Of a stretch of 64,000 nt of DNA, positions 1 to 11,306 are shown in pieces. Source of the DNA: Fratercula arctica (taxonomy: Eukaryota; Chordata; Aves; Charadriiformes; Alcidae). The stretch is taken from contig CANTUZ010000005.1 in NCBI GenBank assembly GCA_947846985.1, positions 49,565,389 through 49,629,388 of the forward strand. The letters run 5' to 3'. The first letter of the stretch is position 1. Each line of letters starts with the position of its first letter. The position numbers and the translations under genes are program-made. The notes below the pieces were generated by a model that was not told the origin of the DNA, did no database searches, and saw only the letters and a list, made by a program, of their open reading frames with translations.

Positions 1-1388
1 AAGCACACAAGAACAGTGTAACTTTTTACCCCTGCGCTTCTGTTGTCTCACAGAGGATACATTTAAAATATTAAGTTACTGTTAAAATTGCTTCTATATT
101 TAAGGCTTCATCTACATTAGGTAAAATGAATATCACAACAGTATAATCAGGAGAGGTTGTTTGTGAGTGTGTGAAATGGGGAAGGAAGGTTCATAAAGAT
201 GGTGGCTTTGACTTCTATTTTTGGAAATCGGTGCATTAAGAACTGACAATGTGATAAGAGGTGAGGAAACTGGGTGGGGGTTAAAGTTTTCAATTCTCAG
301 ACATGATAGAGACAAAACTGAAACTGTGTATACATTCAGTGGTATGTGTGTGTATATATATTCTTCCTCTAGAAAATTTGAAAATATAAAAAAAAAAAAA
401 TTCCAAATCAGAATAAGATGAAATGGCACTGAATCCTTCAAGTTAGCCCCTACCATCCTCCACATAAATCTAACTACAGTTTAAATAATACAACTGGTAA
501 CACTTTGATCTTGTTATGATGTTCTGTCACTGTCAGAACACGGTTGTGTCTATATCAAAAGACTTTGGGCTACTTTACTTTATGAAATAACTTGAGTTGA
601 CTTCATGTTTTGATCTCAAAGCTTCATAAATACAAATACCACTCTTGTGTCTGCTTTCTTCATTGTTCTCTTACCACTGAACAACGTTAACTTTTCCACA
701 CTTTGGTCAGGGAGTAGCACAATATTTATTTAAAAATGCATTCCTGTTCTCCTGTCTACAGCTAGAAATAACGTGGGCGTGCGTGTGTGCATACGTATAG
801 ACACTCACCTGTTTATTCAGAAGGTTCAAGTGCTTCTGTCATACTCACTCACTTCTGCTACAATAGAAGTTGATTTTCTATTCAAAACATTAAAACTTCT
901 TGTGCTTCTGAGGTTAATCATCTAGCAGATTTTTTTTTTTTTAATATGATCTTGTCTTTTTTCCCTTCAGTCTGGGGGAAGAAGGTCAAGTTTCAACTAA
1001 AGAGTTGGAACCAGTGTTTCCCCTTCCCTCTGCCTTGTCTCCCAAAATTAGTTGCAAGTTTTGCTTACCGTAGCCCTTTGCCACCCCCCCTATGGGAGCA
1101 GAACTGAGTGGTGTTTTCCTCTGGCCAGTCTTTTTGAAAGATTGTATCTAGAGTCAAGCATTAAAAGACAGCATTTCAGTGAGCCGTATCTCTACTTCCT
1201 ACTTCAAATCTTTCAAGCTTTTCCCTTTGCTGTTTTTTTTTTTCTAGACTCCTTACTGAGTTTTTTTCATGATTGAAAGTAGGCAGTTTAAAAATCAGTT
1301 TTTCTTGGTGACCTGGAACGGCTTTATGCATAGCTCTTAAAGAAGCGTGATTTCCAAATTCAATTTATCATGGTGCAGCATAAGCCTT
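1..1388. other. AT-rich non-coding stretch before the CpG island
   Basis: No gene is recognisable. Open frames here are short and resemble nothing known. Visible structure is an A13 run (388-400), a T13 run (930-942) and two alternating purine-pyrimidine tracts (342-361 and 777-799). The second contains CG steps and is reported separately. Confidence 0.6.
777..799. repeat. Alternating purine-pyrimidine tract (Z-DNA-prone)
   Basis: Twenty-three bases alternate purine and pyrimidine without a break, built from GC, GT, AT and CG steps, about 0.6 kb from the CpG island. Such sequence is known to favour left-handed helix under negative supercoiling; that it does so here is inference. Confidence 0.6.
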
Positions 1389-1645
1389 CGGAGCACTAAG
1401 TCACCAGCAGGGCTCGGGAACCGCCGGTTCAGCATGATTTCTCTCCCTCAATTGCAACTTGAGAAGGAACGGGGTGGGTAAGAAGTCCCGGGGGGGATGC
1501 GGAGGGGGCCGCTGGCGCCAGTGCCGTGCTCGCCGCCGGGCACTAGGGGCTGCTGTGGGGCCGCGCTCCCCGCCCGCCCGGTTCCTGCCGAGATGCGCCC
1601 GACTCTGCCTTGCTTACCGCCTTAAACCCGAGTTCCTCTAAGCGA
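1389..1645. promoter_or_regulatory. CpG island, probable promoter or first-exon region
   Basis: I count 24 CpG dinucleotides in about 255 bases, against a CpG-poor background on both sides. The densest part (1500-1600) includes CCCCGCCCGCCC (1568-1579), an overlapping Sp1/KLF-type site. Candidate splice donors face both ways: GG/GTAAGAAGT at 1476-1486 on the + strand, preceded by an open frame from ATG 1434, and GCG/GTAAGC near 1616 on the - strand. A CRE-like and a CCAAT motif lie at 1695-1737, where core promoter elements would sit for a gene read leftwards. Vertebrate CpG islands usually mark transcription start sites; the direction and the gene are not decidable here. A small orphan island is the main alternative. 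Confidence 0.75.
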
Positions 1646-1694
1646 GCATAAGGTGGTGGTTCTAACAACGAAGCATTTAATTAGCTGCGCGTAT

Positions 1695-1737
1695 TGACGT
1701 GGCTTAACGTGCTTACAGGCAAGTAGATCAAGCCAAT
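1695..1737. promoter_or_regulatory. CRE-like and CCAAT motifs beside the CpG island
   Basis: TGACGTGG at 1695-1702 contains the CREB/ATF core TGACGT, and CCAAT lies at 1733-1737. Both are about 50-90 bases beyond the right edge of the CpG island, a usual distance for proximal elements of a - strand transcript starting near 1645. Single motifs are common by chance, so the support is their joint placement. Confidence 0.35.
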
Positions 1738-3366
1738 AAAAATCAGGTAAAATACGTTCATTACCTCCCCCCCCACTTTCCTCGTAACAATAACTTCTCT
1801 AATGCTGTTGTTACTCGCTTTTGACCTAAAAAACTAGCTAGAATTCAGGGCATTAAATACACTCTTAGGAAGAGATGCTGATGAAAGTATCTTGACTTTG
1901 CTGAATCGGTCCACTGAGTAAGGAAGGAATTGAGCATCAGAAAATAATCTATGTTTATTTCAGATACTGATTGGTCAAAAAAGGCAGCCTTAATTTTTAG
2001 AGAAAGAGTCAGGAGGCTTTTGTTTGTGGTGTATTAATATTTTGATCACCTCCTCTGTTTGTTCCACCACAGGGTTCTTTTGCGAGGATGGATTTGGTTA
2101 GTGTGGAGTGTCAGAAAGTAAATGGTTCTTTGAAAAGCTCTTTGTAGATCCAAAGTAGTATGATGTTTAGTTTCTAGATGCGCAGTGAATATTTCACCTT
2201 GAGAGAGTGACTGACTCCCTGGTTGCTTATGTTAGAATAGCTATTAAGATTATCTATAGCGAGCAGAGCAAAATCCCATTGAAGCAAATATCACATGTTC
2301 ACAACTTTTGTTTCATAATTCATGTAGACTTTGTTGTGTATAATTGCGTTCTTTTACCTGAGTCATGTTTTAAGGTGGTTCTTAAGTCATAAGGCTTTAA
2401 AGTTGGCAGACCCGAAATCTTAATTCTATCCTAAATGAAATCTCTTCACCAAAGTGCTACAGTAAAGAGCTAAACTTTGTGCAGATTCCACAGCTGTAAA
2501 ATATTGATGTCGCCTTTAATTATCTCGATTTTAAACTGGCCTAAATAGAAGCTACGACTATAAAAATGAAACCTAAGTCCCTCTCAGGAGTCCATTGATA
2601 TCTGGTCTCTAATGATTTGGAAAGTGATGACAAATCTGTAGTGTACCTCACCAGCAGTATAACAGAGTATGTGACTGAATTTGAGTAACAGTTACCTTCA
2701 TTTTTGTGTCAATCAGCCTGACTTTTGAAGTGTATCTTACTATTCTTCCATGCCATGTAGAGCTGCTCTTGCAGTAGGAAATTCAGCGGCTTGATTTACA
2801 GATGGACTAAGTGATTTCATAAGTCGTTAATACTTAGGAATCCATCAGTATGAAAAAACCCCCACTATTCTACCTATTTTAGTATAAGCATATTTAAGTT
2901 TAGACTCAACTTGGAAATACAGTGTGTTCTCTTTCTTGTCCCCCATTTAAAAAAAAAAAAAAAAAATCTGTAAACAAGGAGTGTCTGTGAAGTTTTGTAA
3001 GCTTAGAGAGAGATTATAGTCCTTGAAATCTTTCAAGACTATCTCGAAAAGCCTTATGTAAATGGGACTATTTTTCTCCTGGATTTCTTTAAACTATCAA
3101 AATGTCTTTGAGAACCACTAGCCTTTGCTTTTCTGAAGACACATTACTCCTTGTGGCAGCTGCTTAAATGGCAGCTGATGCCAGGGCTTTATATGTATAT
3201 GAAAGGCCATGGCACAAATCAAAACCATATGCATAGAGGACTGTAATACATATGTTACCAGTAATGAGATGCATTAACATGATGGAAATTATCCTAATTC
3301 TAATATACGCATGGGAAAGGGGGAAGATGGGTGCTCATTATAAGGCATACTAGACATTTATCTCTT

Positions 3367-3470
3367 TAAAGCACTTTATAACCATTGAAAAATGTTTCTT
3401 TCAGCATCTTCCTGATAAAACCAGTAAATGTTCACTTTCCAGACAGAAAATAGTATTGAGATATTGGCAG
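3367..3470 (-). repeat. Possible MIR SINE relic (weak)
   Basis: The run AAAGCACTTTATAACCATTG followed about 60 bases later by ACTTTCCAGACAGAAAA resembles the order of MIR blocks (AAGCACTTTACA, then ATTTTACAGATGAGGAAA) read on the complementary strand. Divergence is high and the similarity could be chance. Confidence 0.25.
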
Positions 3471-4318
3471 TTCTAGTGTGTTTGTGTTGGGGTAGCGCTT
3501 TAAGAACTCCTTGCTACTAAGCTAATGCTCACCCATTCATTATGTTTTCATAAGGGTAAGCGGGGTATTCTGTGAGCTAGAAGTCTAGTGCAATACTAGT
3601 GAGTATTTCAATTAACCGGATATTATAAATGCCCATTCAGAAAAATCCTTCTGTGTATTTAAATTGTGCATATAAATAAACTTGTAACAAAATGTGTCAT
3701 GGTTTACCTCTGTGCTGCAAGTTAAGGTGTTCATCTTCCTTTTTTTTTTTTTTCCTAGGATGTTTAAGAATGAAGAAATAGGTTATCACATGGCAATTTA
3801 CTTCCATGTAAGTCTTTAAAGGACTAGAACAGAGGCATGAATTAGAAAAAAATATCTTCTCAGTTTTTTCTTTAGCTGTAAGGAAAGTAATATCAGTGTC
3901 CAAAAGATGCAGTTTGCAGCATTGTAATTGAGCCTTTCTCCTGCTTAGAGTTGAGCCCTTATTAAAAGTTTATGTAGTTGGCAGTAATTTGAAGTTTTTT
4001 GAAAACAGTTATTTGCTTCCACTTTTCACTTCCTTTCCTTATCTGCATAAACTTTGTACTTTTCTGGGAAGAAAGGCATTCTTTTTCCTCCAGAAATCTC
4101 ACTTGACATTTAGCAAGGGACGTTTGTAAGAATGTCAGATTGATGAGAGCTGTTTGCTGAAGTCTCACCGTGTTCATTCAGCTGAACAATATCTGTTGTT
4201 AACAGCCATAATTATTATGAACAGGTTTAAAAGGACAAGCTTATTGCTGTACTTTGACAACGTGGTTTTGAGCTGGTAGTTGCATAGTAATAATATTTGG
4301 CACATTACATTGCTTTTT

Positions 4319-4378
4319 ATCTTCAAAATGCTTACAGATATTGACTAATTAAATGCATTAGGGGCTATCTGTAGGTCC
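4319..4378 (-). repeat. Possible MIR SINE relic
   Basis: ATGCTTACAGATATTGACTA, then AATTAAATGC, then CTATCTGTAGGT follows the order and spacing of the MIR 3' half in reverse orientation (CTTTACAGATATTAACTC, ATTTAATCC, CCTATGAGGTAGGT). The match is short and diverged, with no clear continuation into the tRNA-derived half. Confidence 0.4.
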
Positions 4379-6211
4379 CCTGTTTGAGGGGCAGTAAATA
4401 ACTGCTTCTTCATTTCTGTTGTACAATTTGTGAGCGTTTAGGTTCGTAATGACAAGCAACAGATAGAGAGATGACCCTTGTGGTTGAGGTATGACACTTA
4501 AGTTTTGCTGAAGATTTTCAGACTTGGTTTCACTTTACGATATACCCTATGGGAATTCAGTAACTATACAGTCTTTCTTCTTTGGTAAGAAAAAATGCAC
4601 AGGTGTGGCTATTCAAACAAGATGAGACAGCAGGATTGCCTTACTGAAGGTGCTGAAAGCTGCTGAGAGTGAATGAGGGTTCCAGGAGCCTTGGGATAAT
4701 CAAATCAACTGAGTTTTGGAGTTACAAATATGCAGTATTTGCAATACAGGCAACCTGACCCACAAGTTGCATTACTGAATCTTATAGTCCTTTTGTTATC
4801 TAGGATCTCTTTCCTCAGGGGAGTTGCTAGTGATGGCTCTTCTGCAAATAAAAATGGAAGCAAAGGCAGCTTACTGGGCATACCAGGATTGTCATGTGTC
4901 TTCTAATGTTTCTTAGTTAGCCAAGCATGGGATGTTTAAGAAATAAGATATTCCTGTGTTAGACTGAGTATCTTTTACTTTATTGTGCAGACAGCTCTGG
5001 GCAGATATGTAACCAAATAAGTACTTGGGCCCAGGCTCTAGTGACCGTTTGTGCTAATTGATAAAAAGATTTCTGCATAGTAGCCTAAGTGGTAATTGGG
5101 CCATATGTTAGGAAAAGGAAGCACACATTTGGCCACCTGACTGTCAGTATTCAATGTACCTGACAGAGAATGGGATAACTTGTCTTACCTATGTATGTCA
5201 CATGTACAATGACATTAAAGCTAGAAATCAGATGTAGCTAAATAACTACTGCAAATGCAAAGCTCTTGTCCCTATGTTTTTGAGAGAACATCACATTTGT
5301 GGAAGTATCTTTGCATTGGTCATCATTTTAGTTTGTGGCAAAGGGAGAAATATCTACTTTCCTTAAATTTTTCTTTAGGTTTGGAGGAAGGTGATTGCAA
5401 GTGAGTTCCAATACATGAGTTTAGAAGCATTATAAGCTGTGTAATTTGCTATTTGGGCATTTATATATGTCATTGCCAAGAAGTATGAAATAACCTTTAG
5501 CTGATTGGTATTCCTAGCTAACTGAAGTGTGCCCAGAATGGCTGTGCTGAGCTTGAAACTGTGAGATACATTTGAGCCTCAGACTTGCGAGCAATTATCG
5601 AGAGATCTCAAAGCTGGATTCTCTTAGACCTTGTGTGCCCTTTTTGCATAACCAAGTGGTAGTCACTCTTCAAAGTTCTCTACTCTTACTAATTCTTATT
5701 GTGGCATTAATAGCTATATTAGTTTCCAAAGACTTGCATGCATAGTAGTCGACTCTTCATAACCTGACCTTTATTTGGACACATGAATTGAAACTGAGCT
5801 TTTAAAAATTCAGGCCTTTGTTCCCTCTGGCATTGTTTAGATTAAGTTATCGTATTTTAGCTTTGCACCCTCCCCTTCCCTGGTTTATATATTTGCAGTT
5901 TTGGACAAAGTATTGCTTGTGATCATGAGACACTCTGGTTGACTCACTGACATAGCTGGGAAATCATAGTCCTGTCTCTCTGGGTTGAGTTTTCAGCCAG
6001 CCAGGTGTTGCTTTTCTTTCAACTCATGAGGTGCTGATAAATAATTAACAAGATCATCCACCTTTCTGTTAGCTTGCTGGCTTCCAGTGAGCCTTAGTTC
6101 CTACTTTCCAACGCCTCTTTTGGAGAAATTGTCTGAACTGACCCTGACTAGCACTGTTGCCTTCCTGTCTGGGGGAGAGGGGTTATTCACAACCCTTAAA
6201 AGCTGTTCACA

Positions 6212-6233
6212 CACCCCACAAAGCTGTGGGGTG
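6212..6233. repeat. Perfect 9-bp inverted repeat with 4-base loop
   Basis: CACCCCACA and TGTGGGGTG are exact reverse complements separated by AAGC. The stem is GC-rich, so it would fold stably as RNA or single-stranded DNA. No precursor-length extension is visible, so it is not a convincing microRNA hairpin. Confidence 0.7.
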
Positions 6234-7784
6234 CATCTTTGATTCCTGTCTGTACTTCTATTTAGTGATATCTCATATTATCAGGGATTATATTCACTTT
6301 AGGAATGATTGACGGTGAAATGGAGCTTGTGGAGGGAGAGATCAACCCACTTTGGACTAAAAAGTAGGCAGATCAAAGGACAGCCTCATATAGCTACAGG
6401 TTTGGAAGGATGCCAGAATGGTGTCTTCCCATGTCTGTCCACAGAAGGATCAGCTACACTCATGTCACTTTTGGCAGATGTCTAATTTCTTTTTAAAGAC
6501 CTCCAATGATGAAGACTACACGGACTCCCGAAGTGAATTTGTCCTTTACATTAAGCTAGTGAACTGTCATTGAGAAGCTGCCTGTACAGCTTGAATATTA
6601 TCAATACAACTGGTAATATTAATGCTGTCAGTGCCATCATCCATGCACCACCACACTCATCCTTATTCCCATCAGTATGTGTCTGATGATTTTACAGATT
6701 ATGGTCCTTTAATTAGAGCATGGCAAATCCTACAGGAGACTGATGTTCCCAGGCCCAGTGCAGTTTTACATGTTCTGCTAGACTATTGCTGTGAAACTTG
6801 GGTGTTCGGTTACAGTTGGGCCTTGTTCTGGGGAGACTGCAGGCATTTTGTCAGGAACTTGACTGAGGAAAGAGACAGCTGCTAAGGACAGGCATGTGAA
6901 GAACTTGTATATAGGGTTTGATTTCTTCCTGGTATTGTGTGGTTTGCTATCTGAAGTAATTTTCCTTATAACCATGTGATCTTCCCTCCAGCAACTGAGT
7001 GTGTTTTCATAAACATCACATAATGGATTTGATGCTTTATGTGGATGGGGATAAGTTTCCATCCCCAAAAGGTAGGGATTCCAGATAAAAGCAGATGGCA
7101 CTGCTTTTATCAGAGGAAAACAGCTAAGGAAGTTGCTTGAGAGGTGGGGAATGAATCAAAGAATGCTGTGCATTTGCATGCTCTCAGCGGTCTTTATAAA
7201 GTTAGCATTTTAGATTCAGATTATACCTTCTTATGCTGCTTTTGCTGCTTTGGTCTGCTTTCAGCTACAGGTGTGTCCCCCCACCATGTCCCTTACTACT
7301 TTGCTCTCTAGGACAAAGAACCATGGCAGAGCTGTTGACCTAGGAAGCTATTGGGCAGAGGAACATAGGACAGAAGTGTTCCTCCATGGCTTGAGTCAGT
7401 GTCTCATGGTGGGACAAGGAAGGGAATCGTGCCAGTTCTTGAAAACCTCAAGCCTTGCAGAAGCATCTGGAGCTAAGCAATCTCCTTGTCTATTTCTCCG
7501 CATGCTGTCTTTGGTTTAATCTGCCATACGTGTTTAGTTGCTTGCAACGCTTACTTCCTAAGATTTATGAAGTCTCCATAATGTAGCTGCATCTTGATCA
7601 TCTTCCCTTCCTTGGCAGTTACACCAGCTAGATGCTCTATAAGATGAATCAAGTCAGTGTTGAAACTTTAAGCCTTTTATCTAGGCTGTGGGGAGCAATG
7701 CTATCCAATGGTCTTGGCTTGGGGCTAGAAACGGAACTTTCTGCCTGTTACTCCTTGAGTTGTGAGTAGGTTTTTGTCACACAT

Positions 7785-7818
7785 ACCACAACCCCCAACA
7801 ACAAAAACCCAAACCAAC
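7785..7818. repeat. A/C-rich low-complexity tract
   Basis: A run of CAA, CCCAA and AAACC units. It is the complement-polarity counterpart of the G-interrupted T tracts seen elsewhere in the window. Confidence 0.6.
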
Positions 7819-8350
7819 TTTCTGTAAAACGGGGTCTGGGAATGTAGTGTTCAACAATCTTTAGCTGTCTGGAGAGATGTTTACTGGTTGGAAAGTGCTT
7901 AGAGACCTCGGTACACAACTATAGTATAAAATATTTTGTCATTGAGTTCTTGTCTAATTTGCATGTCACTTCTCACTTTTGTTTTTTAATTTATTTCTGA
8001 TTATCATCCAGCTGTGAATTTTTTTCTGTTGTGAATCCTAGGTCATAGAAATGTTTCTCCTAGACTTTTTGGTTTGGGTTTTAAAAATATAATTGAAAGT
8101 GTTGCTTTTTCCTCTTCTGAATCCTCATATTTGTTCTGTTGCTGTTGAGTTGTCGGTTTCATATGTCATGTTATTTTGCTACATTAGTTCTTAGGCTCTC
8201 AAGAATGTAATCCTATTGTGCTATATGCTGCGCAAATGTACAAGAAAGATGATTTCTCCCTGCAAGATCCTGTGCTTTCGTGTGTGAGATGGAGGCCAAA
8301 GATTTTTCAGACACACAGATAAGAAAATGTAGTGTGTTAAGGGTGCTTAA

Positions 8351-8394
8351 TATATTACACGTGATATAGACATATATTACAGGTGATACAGACG
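8351..8394. repeat. 22-bp tandem duplication, two copies
   Basis: Copies at 8351-8372 and 8373-8394 share the pattern TATATTACA-GTGATA-AGAC and differ at two or three positions, including an ACGTG/AGGTG difference. This indicates a local duplication that has since diverged a little. Confidence 0.8.
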
Positions 8395-8611
8395 AAAAAA
8401 TAATCTATTTCAGGAGTCGGTTTCTCTATTTATAGTCCTTTGCACACCTTTCCAAGAGATACATTAAAACTGCATCACCTGACGTGATCTAGCAATCAGC
8501 TCTCTGAGAAAGTGCTCTTTGAAGGCAAAGGGAAGGAGAGCCTATGAAAGATGAAAGAGCAAGTTCCTCAGTGGCTCCTTATTGTGCTAATTAGCTGAGA
8601 CAAAACCCTTT

Positions 8612-8915
8612 TCCGCCTTGCTCTTCTGCTTGCAAAAGCAGAACGGAGCTGTCTGCCGTTAGGATGCTGCTCGCAGCTCCCGCCGCCGCGGCACTCCTCT
8701 GCACCAGGGCCCTCTCCTCTCTACAGGGCTGTCAAGTGTCAAGATTGTGCCGGGAGCCTGAGAAGAGCTCTGGAGTCCCTAGTGGTGACAGGGGGGGGGA
8801 AACAAACAGCTCTTTCTTCCCTCTTTATCCCCAGCAAAGAATGAGGCAGACACAGCAGCTGCAGCACGGTGAATGCTAACCGGCGGCTGGTAGGGCGTCG
8901 CGAGCTTTTCTTGAT
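8612..8915. promoter_or_regulatory. Small CpG cluster with a short open frame
   Basis: About 14 CpGs occur in 300 bases, concentrated in CCCGCCGCCGCGGC (about 8678) and GGCGTCGCGAG (about 8895). A 71-codon + strand frame runs from ATG 8664 (A at -3) to 8879. Its first 20 or so residues are Ala/Leu-rich like a signal peptide, but the rest is Ser/Gln-rich and matches no family I know, and a GCC-rich tract gives Ala/Leu runs by itself. A GCAA-loop hairpin lies at 8624-8643. It could be a minor promoter, an alternative first exon or a chance GC patch. Confidence 0.4.
8624..8643. repeat. Perfect 8-bp hairpin with GCAA loop
   Basis: TTCTGCTT pairs exactly with AAGCAGAA across GCAA, a GNRA-type tetraloop if transcribed. 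It lies at the left edge of the CpG cluster. An isolated 8-bp stem may be chance. Confidence 0.6.
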
Positions 8916-11008
8916 GCTGTTTGCTGACTTTCTCTTTTTGACATCCTGCCTTTTACCACTTTAAACTTGTCTGCTGTTCTGTGTCACACTTGCAGTAAGC
9001 CCTCAGCAAGGCTTCTCCTCTGCTGTCCGCAATTTTCTTGTATAACTCTAAAGAAATGTCTTCATCTTGAGGGAACTGGTGCAACTGAAGAACAGTGGGA
9101 GTAAATAAGTTGCTTCCCATGCCTTGTTTGTTTTTCTTTTGCCTTCAGGTCAAGTTTGTAATAGTGCAAACCTGGAAAATTTTCCTCTGTACTCCGACAG
9201 AATCTGTGAGCACTCACTTTTTATGCTAATTTTTGTAATATTAGTGCAACCCATGGTAAAACTTCTGACTTTGTTACTCTCAACCTGGGTACCTTCTGGG
9301 GAACGAGCATGTGAAATGTTGTCGCGGCTATGCCGGAATATTCGCAGTAAAGATGAGGATATGAATCACTGATGCCAGCAGTACTGTGAGATGGTGCCTG
9401 CTACTGCATCTCCTATGTGGTTTTCCCCCTCTTCATCTGAAGTACCTCGTCTCTTACCCAGTTCTTACTTTATGCTGATGCTTTCAAGGAATATTGTACA
9501 GTTCTGTAGGTGTTTGACCATCATTTTGGTCTGAAATACATGCTGCTATTTCAATACTCCCCACCCCTTGCTGGTGACTTCACACTATGCGGAGCAAAGA
9601 ACAGTTTTGCCGTCTAGTGTAGGCCAGTGGTACAAAGCCCTTGTAGAAATAAACAGCTTCAGTGACAATTAGTGACTTGATCTATGTTGGGTATTCAATA
9701 GGCAGGATACAAGTGTATGTGTTTTACTAAGCCTGAAGTAGGACATAGCAGATCGGCAGAGTCTGCAGTGAAGGACAAATGTAACCTTAAGTGGGATTTG
9801 TATCTGTGAATCCAGGGCGCTTTCCGTCATGCTGTAACTAAGGGCTCAGAAGTCATGTGTCCGTTTCTGCGGTGCTGATGCTGTAAGTGGAGTTGCTAAA
9901 GGCTGTATAAAAAAACCTCACTACAGGTATAAATTAACTATTCTCTTTTCAGTTGCGGAAGAGTGAAGAACACTGTCTCCATACCTTATCATCCTGTGTG
10001 TGCTGCAAGAGATTTTTCTGTCGTATCTATACCCACATGTATTTCTATCCTCTTGCATAATTCATCGTTGAAGAATTTGCATTTCCCTGAAGTTGAAAGT
10101 TCCAAGAGTGTGTTGTAATGATGAGAGAAACGGGGGCAGAAGGAGCTGACTGGGTTTGTTTTTTTTGACCTAGCACTTTTGCAAATTTATTTATTGTACA
10201 AAACCCTCTTAACTAACAGGCGGTTGAACTGGTGCCAGTGGAATATTTCAGACTTTAAAAGTGGCACGACCCATTTATATTGTTACTTGAAAAAGCATTT
10301 TCTGAGCTGCCTCAGCACAAGGTAACCATCTGTCTGTGTCCCCTGCTGAACTGACAGTGCAGGGAAGCCAAACCTTTGCATGTCCCTATATGCAGACAGC
10401 CCCACACCCTTTTTTCCAAAGTCAGTAGTTTACTGTGTCTTTGATATGGGGAAATGTCATGGGCAGATAGCTAACAGGGAGATTTTTGGTGTGGTACCTG
10501 TTTTTGAGCTGTTGTCACAGGTAATGGAGTAGCATATACTGAGAACTAGTCTCTAGTAGATGTGTGTCTGATAAAATGCAAAGAGCATACATTCGGATAC
10601 AGTAATTTGAAAGCCAATTTCATTATTCTTGCATAACACTGTAAGAGGCAGGCATGTATAATAAAGCATGCATGTGGCTTCACAAGTCAGCATGTGAATA
10701 TCTTTCATGTGGGAATCTTTCCTTTTTGAAGCAGATCAGCAAAGGATGCTTCCAAGAAACTCTGACTTACCTCTTTTGAGTAACTCTGTTGGGTTTTGGT
10801 TTGGTTGTGTGGTTTTTTGTTGTTTTTTTTTTTTTTTTTTTTAATTGATGTAACACAGCATACAGCCAGGAGGCTTTAAAGCACTTAACAAAAGGAACTT
10901 GAGAGAGCCGTTGACCCTCATTGTGGTGTACTCTTTATGTTATGCATCAGGTCATGCAAATACCAATTATTGTGCTATTTCTTCCCAGTACCATATCTTC
11001 CTTTCCAG
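8916..11008. other. Gene-free interval
   Basis: Short open frames only. The 82-codon + frame at 9124-9372 resembles nothing known. The single notable element is the G-interrupted T tract at 10789-10842. Confidence 0.6.
10789..10842 (+). repeat. G-interrupted T tract ending in T20
   Basis: A leader of GGTTTT/GGTTTGG units runs into T20 (10823-10842). The same layout recurs at 12343, 33682, 43371, 45191, 45755 and 53620. The steps TTTGTTGTTT suggest slippage-driven growth. Confidence 0.8.
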
Positions 11009-11167
11009 GGTGTCACTCTGCAGCTTCAACCTCTATTGCAATTTAGCACCATGGAACGTAGGATGGAGGCTGCACTAGATTGGGTTGTGGCTCATCACAA
11101 TATCAATAACATCGTTGATGCCACATACGCTGCTGCTTGACGGAATCATGCAAACCTAAAAGACAAG
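11009..11167 (+). other. Exon-like block with acceptor, donor and short open frame
   Basis: A pyrimidine-rich run ends in TTCCTTTCCAG (AG at 11007-11008) and a donor-like CAAG/GTAATC follows at 11168, bounding 159 bases. From the first base one frame is open for 43 codons to TGA at 11138-11140 and includes MERRMEAALDWVVAHHN, which looks more protein-like than surrounding frames. The ATG at 11051 has the context ACCATGG, a good Kozak match. I do not recognise the peptide. It could be a cassette or terminal exon, a small ORF in a lncRNA, a decayed exon or chance. Confidence 0.2.
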
Positions 11168-11306
11168 GTAATCAATTGTAGCTGAAAAGTACTTAGCTGG
11201 GAGAGAGGGCATGCTGAAAGGCTGGTATGACCTTTCCAGATCATCACTCTATTTAGTATAATTAATGAAAAGCTCCCTGCTGGACTGAAATGTCTAGGTG
11301 CCTTTT

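Larger units (their letters stand above)
1740..8611. other. Gene-free interval with weak ancient repeat traces
   Basis: No coding region is supported. The frame at 6622-6885 (87 codons, starting with a His/Tyr-rich stretch) matches no family I know and lacks splice or Kozak support. The interval holds A18 (2949-2966), T14 (3740-3753), two possible MIR relics, a perfect hairpin at 6212, an A/C-rich tract at 7785-7818 and a tandem duplication at 8351. Confidence 0.6.

Noticed and set aside
6622..6885. 87-codon frame starting with a His/Tyr-rich segment
   Set aside because: No family match, no splice sites or good start context, and the His cluster comes from a CACCACCACACTCA run.
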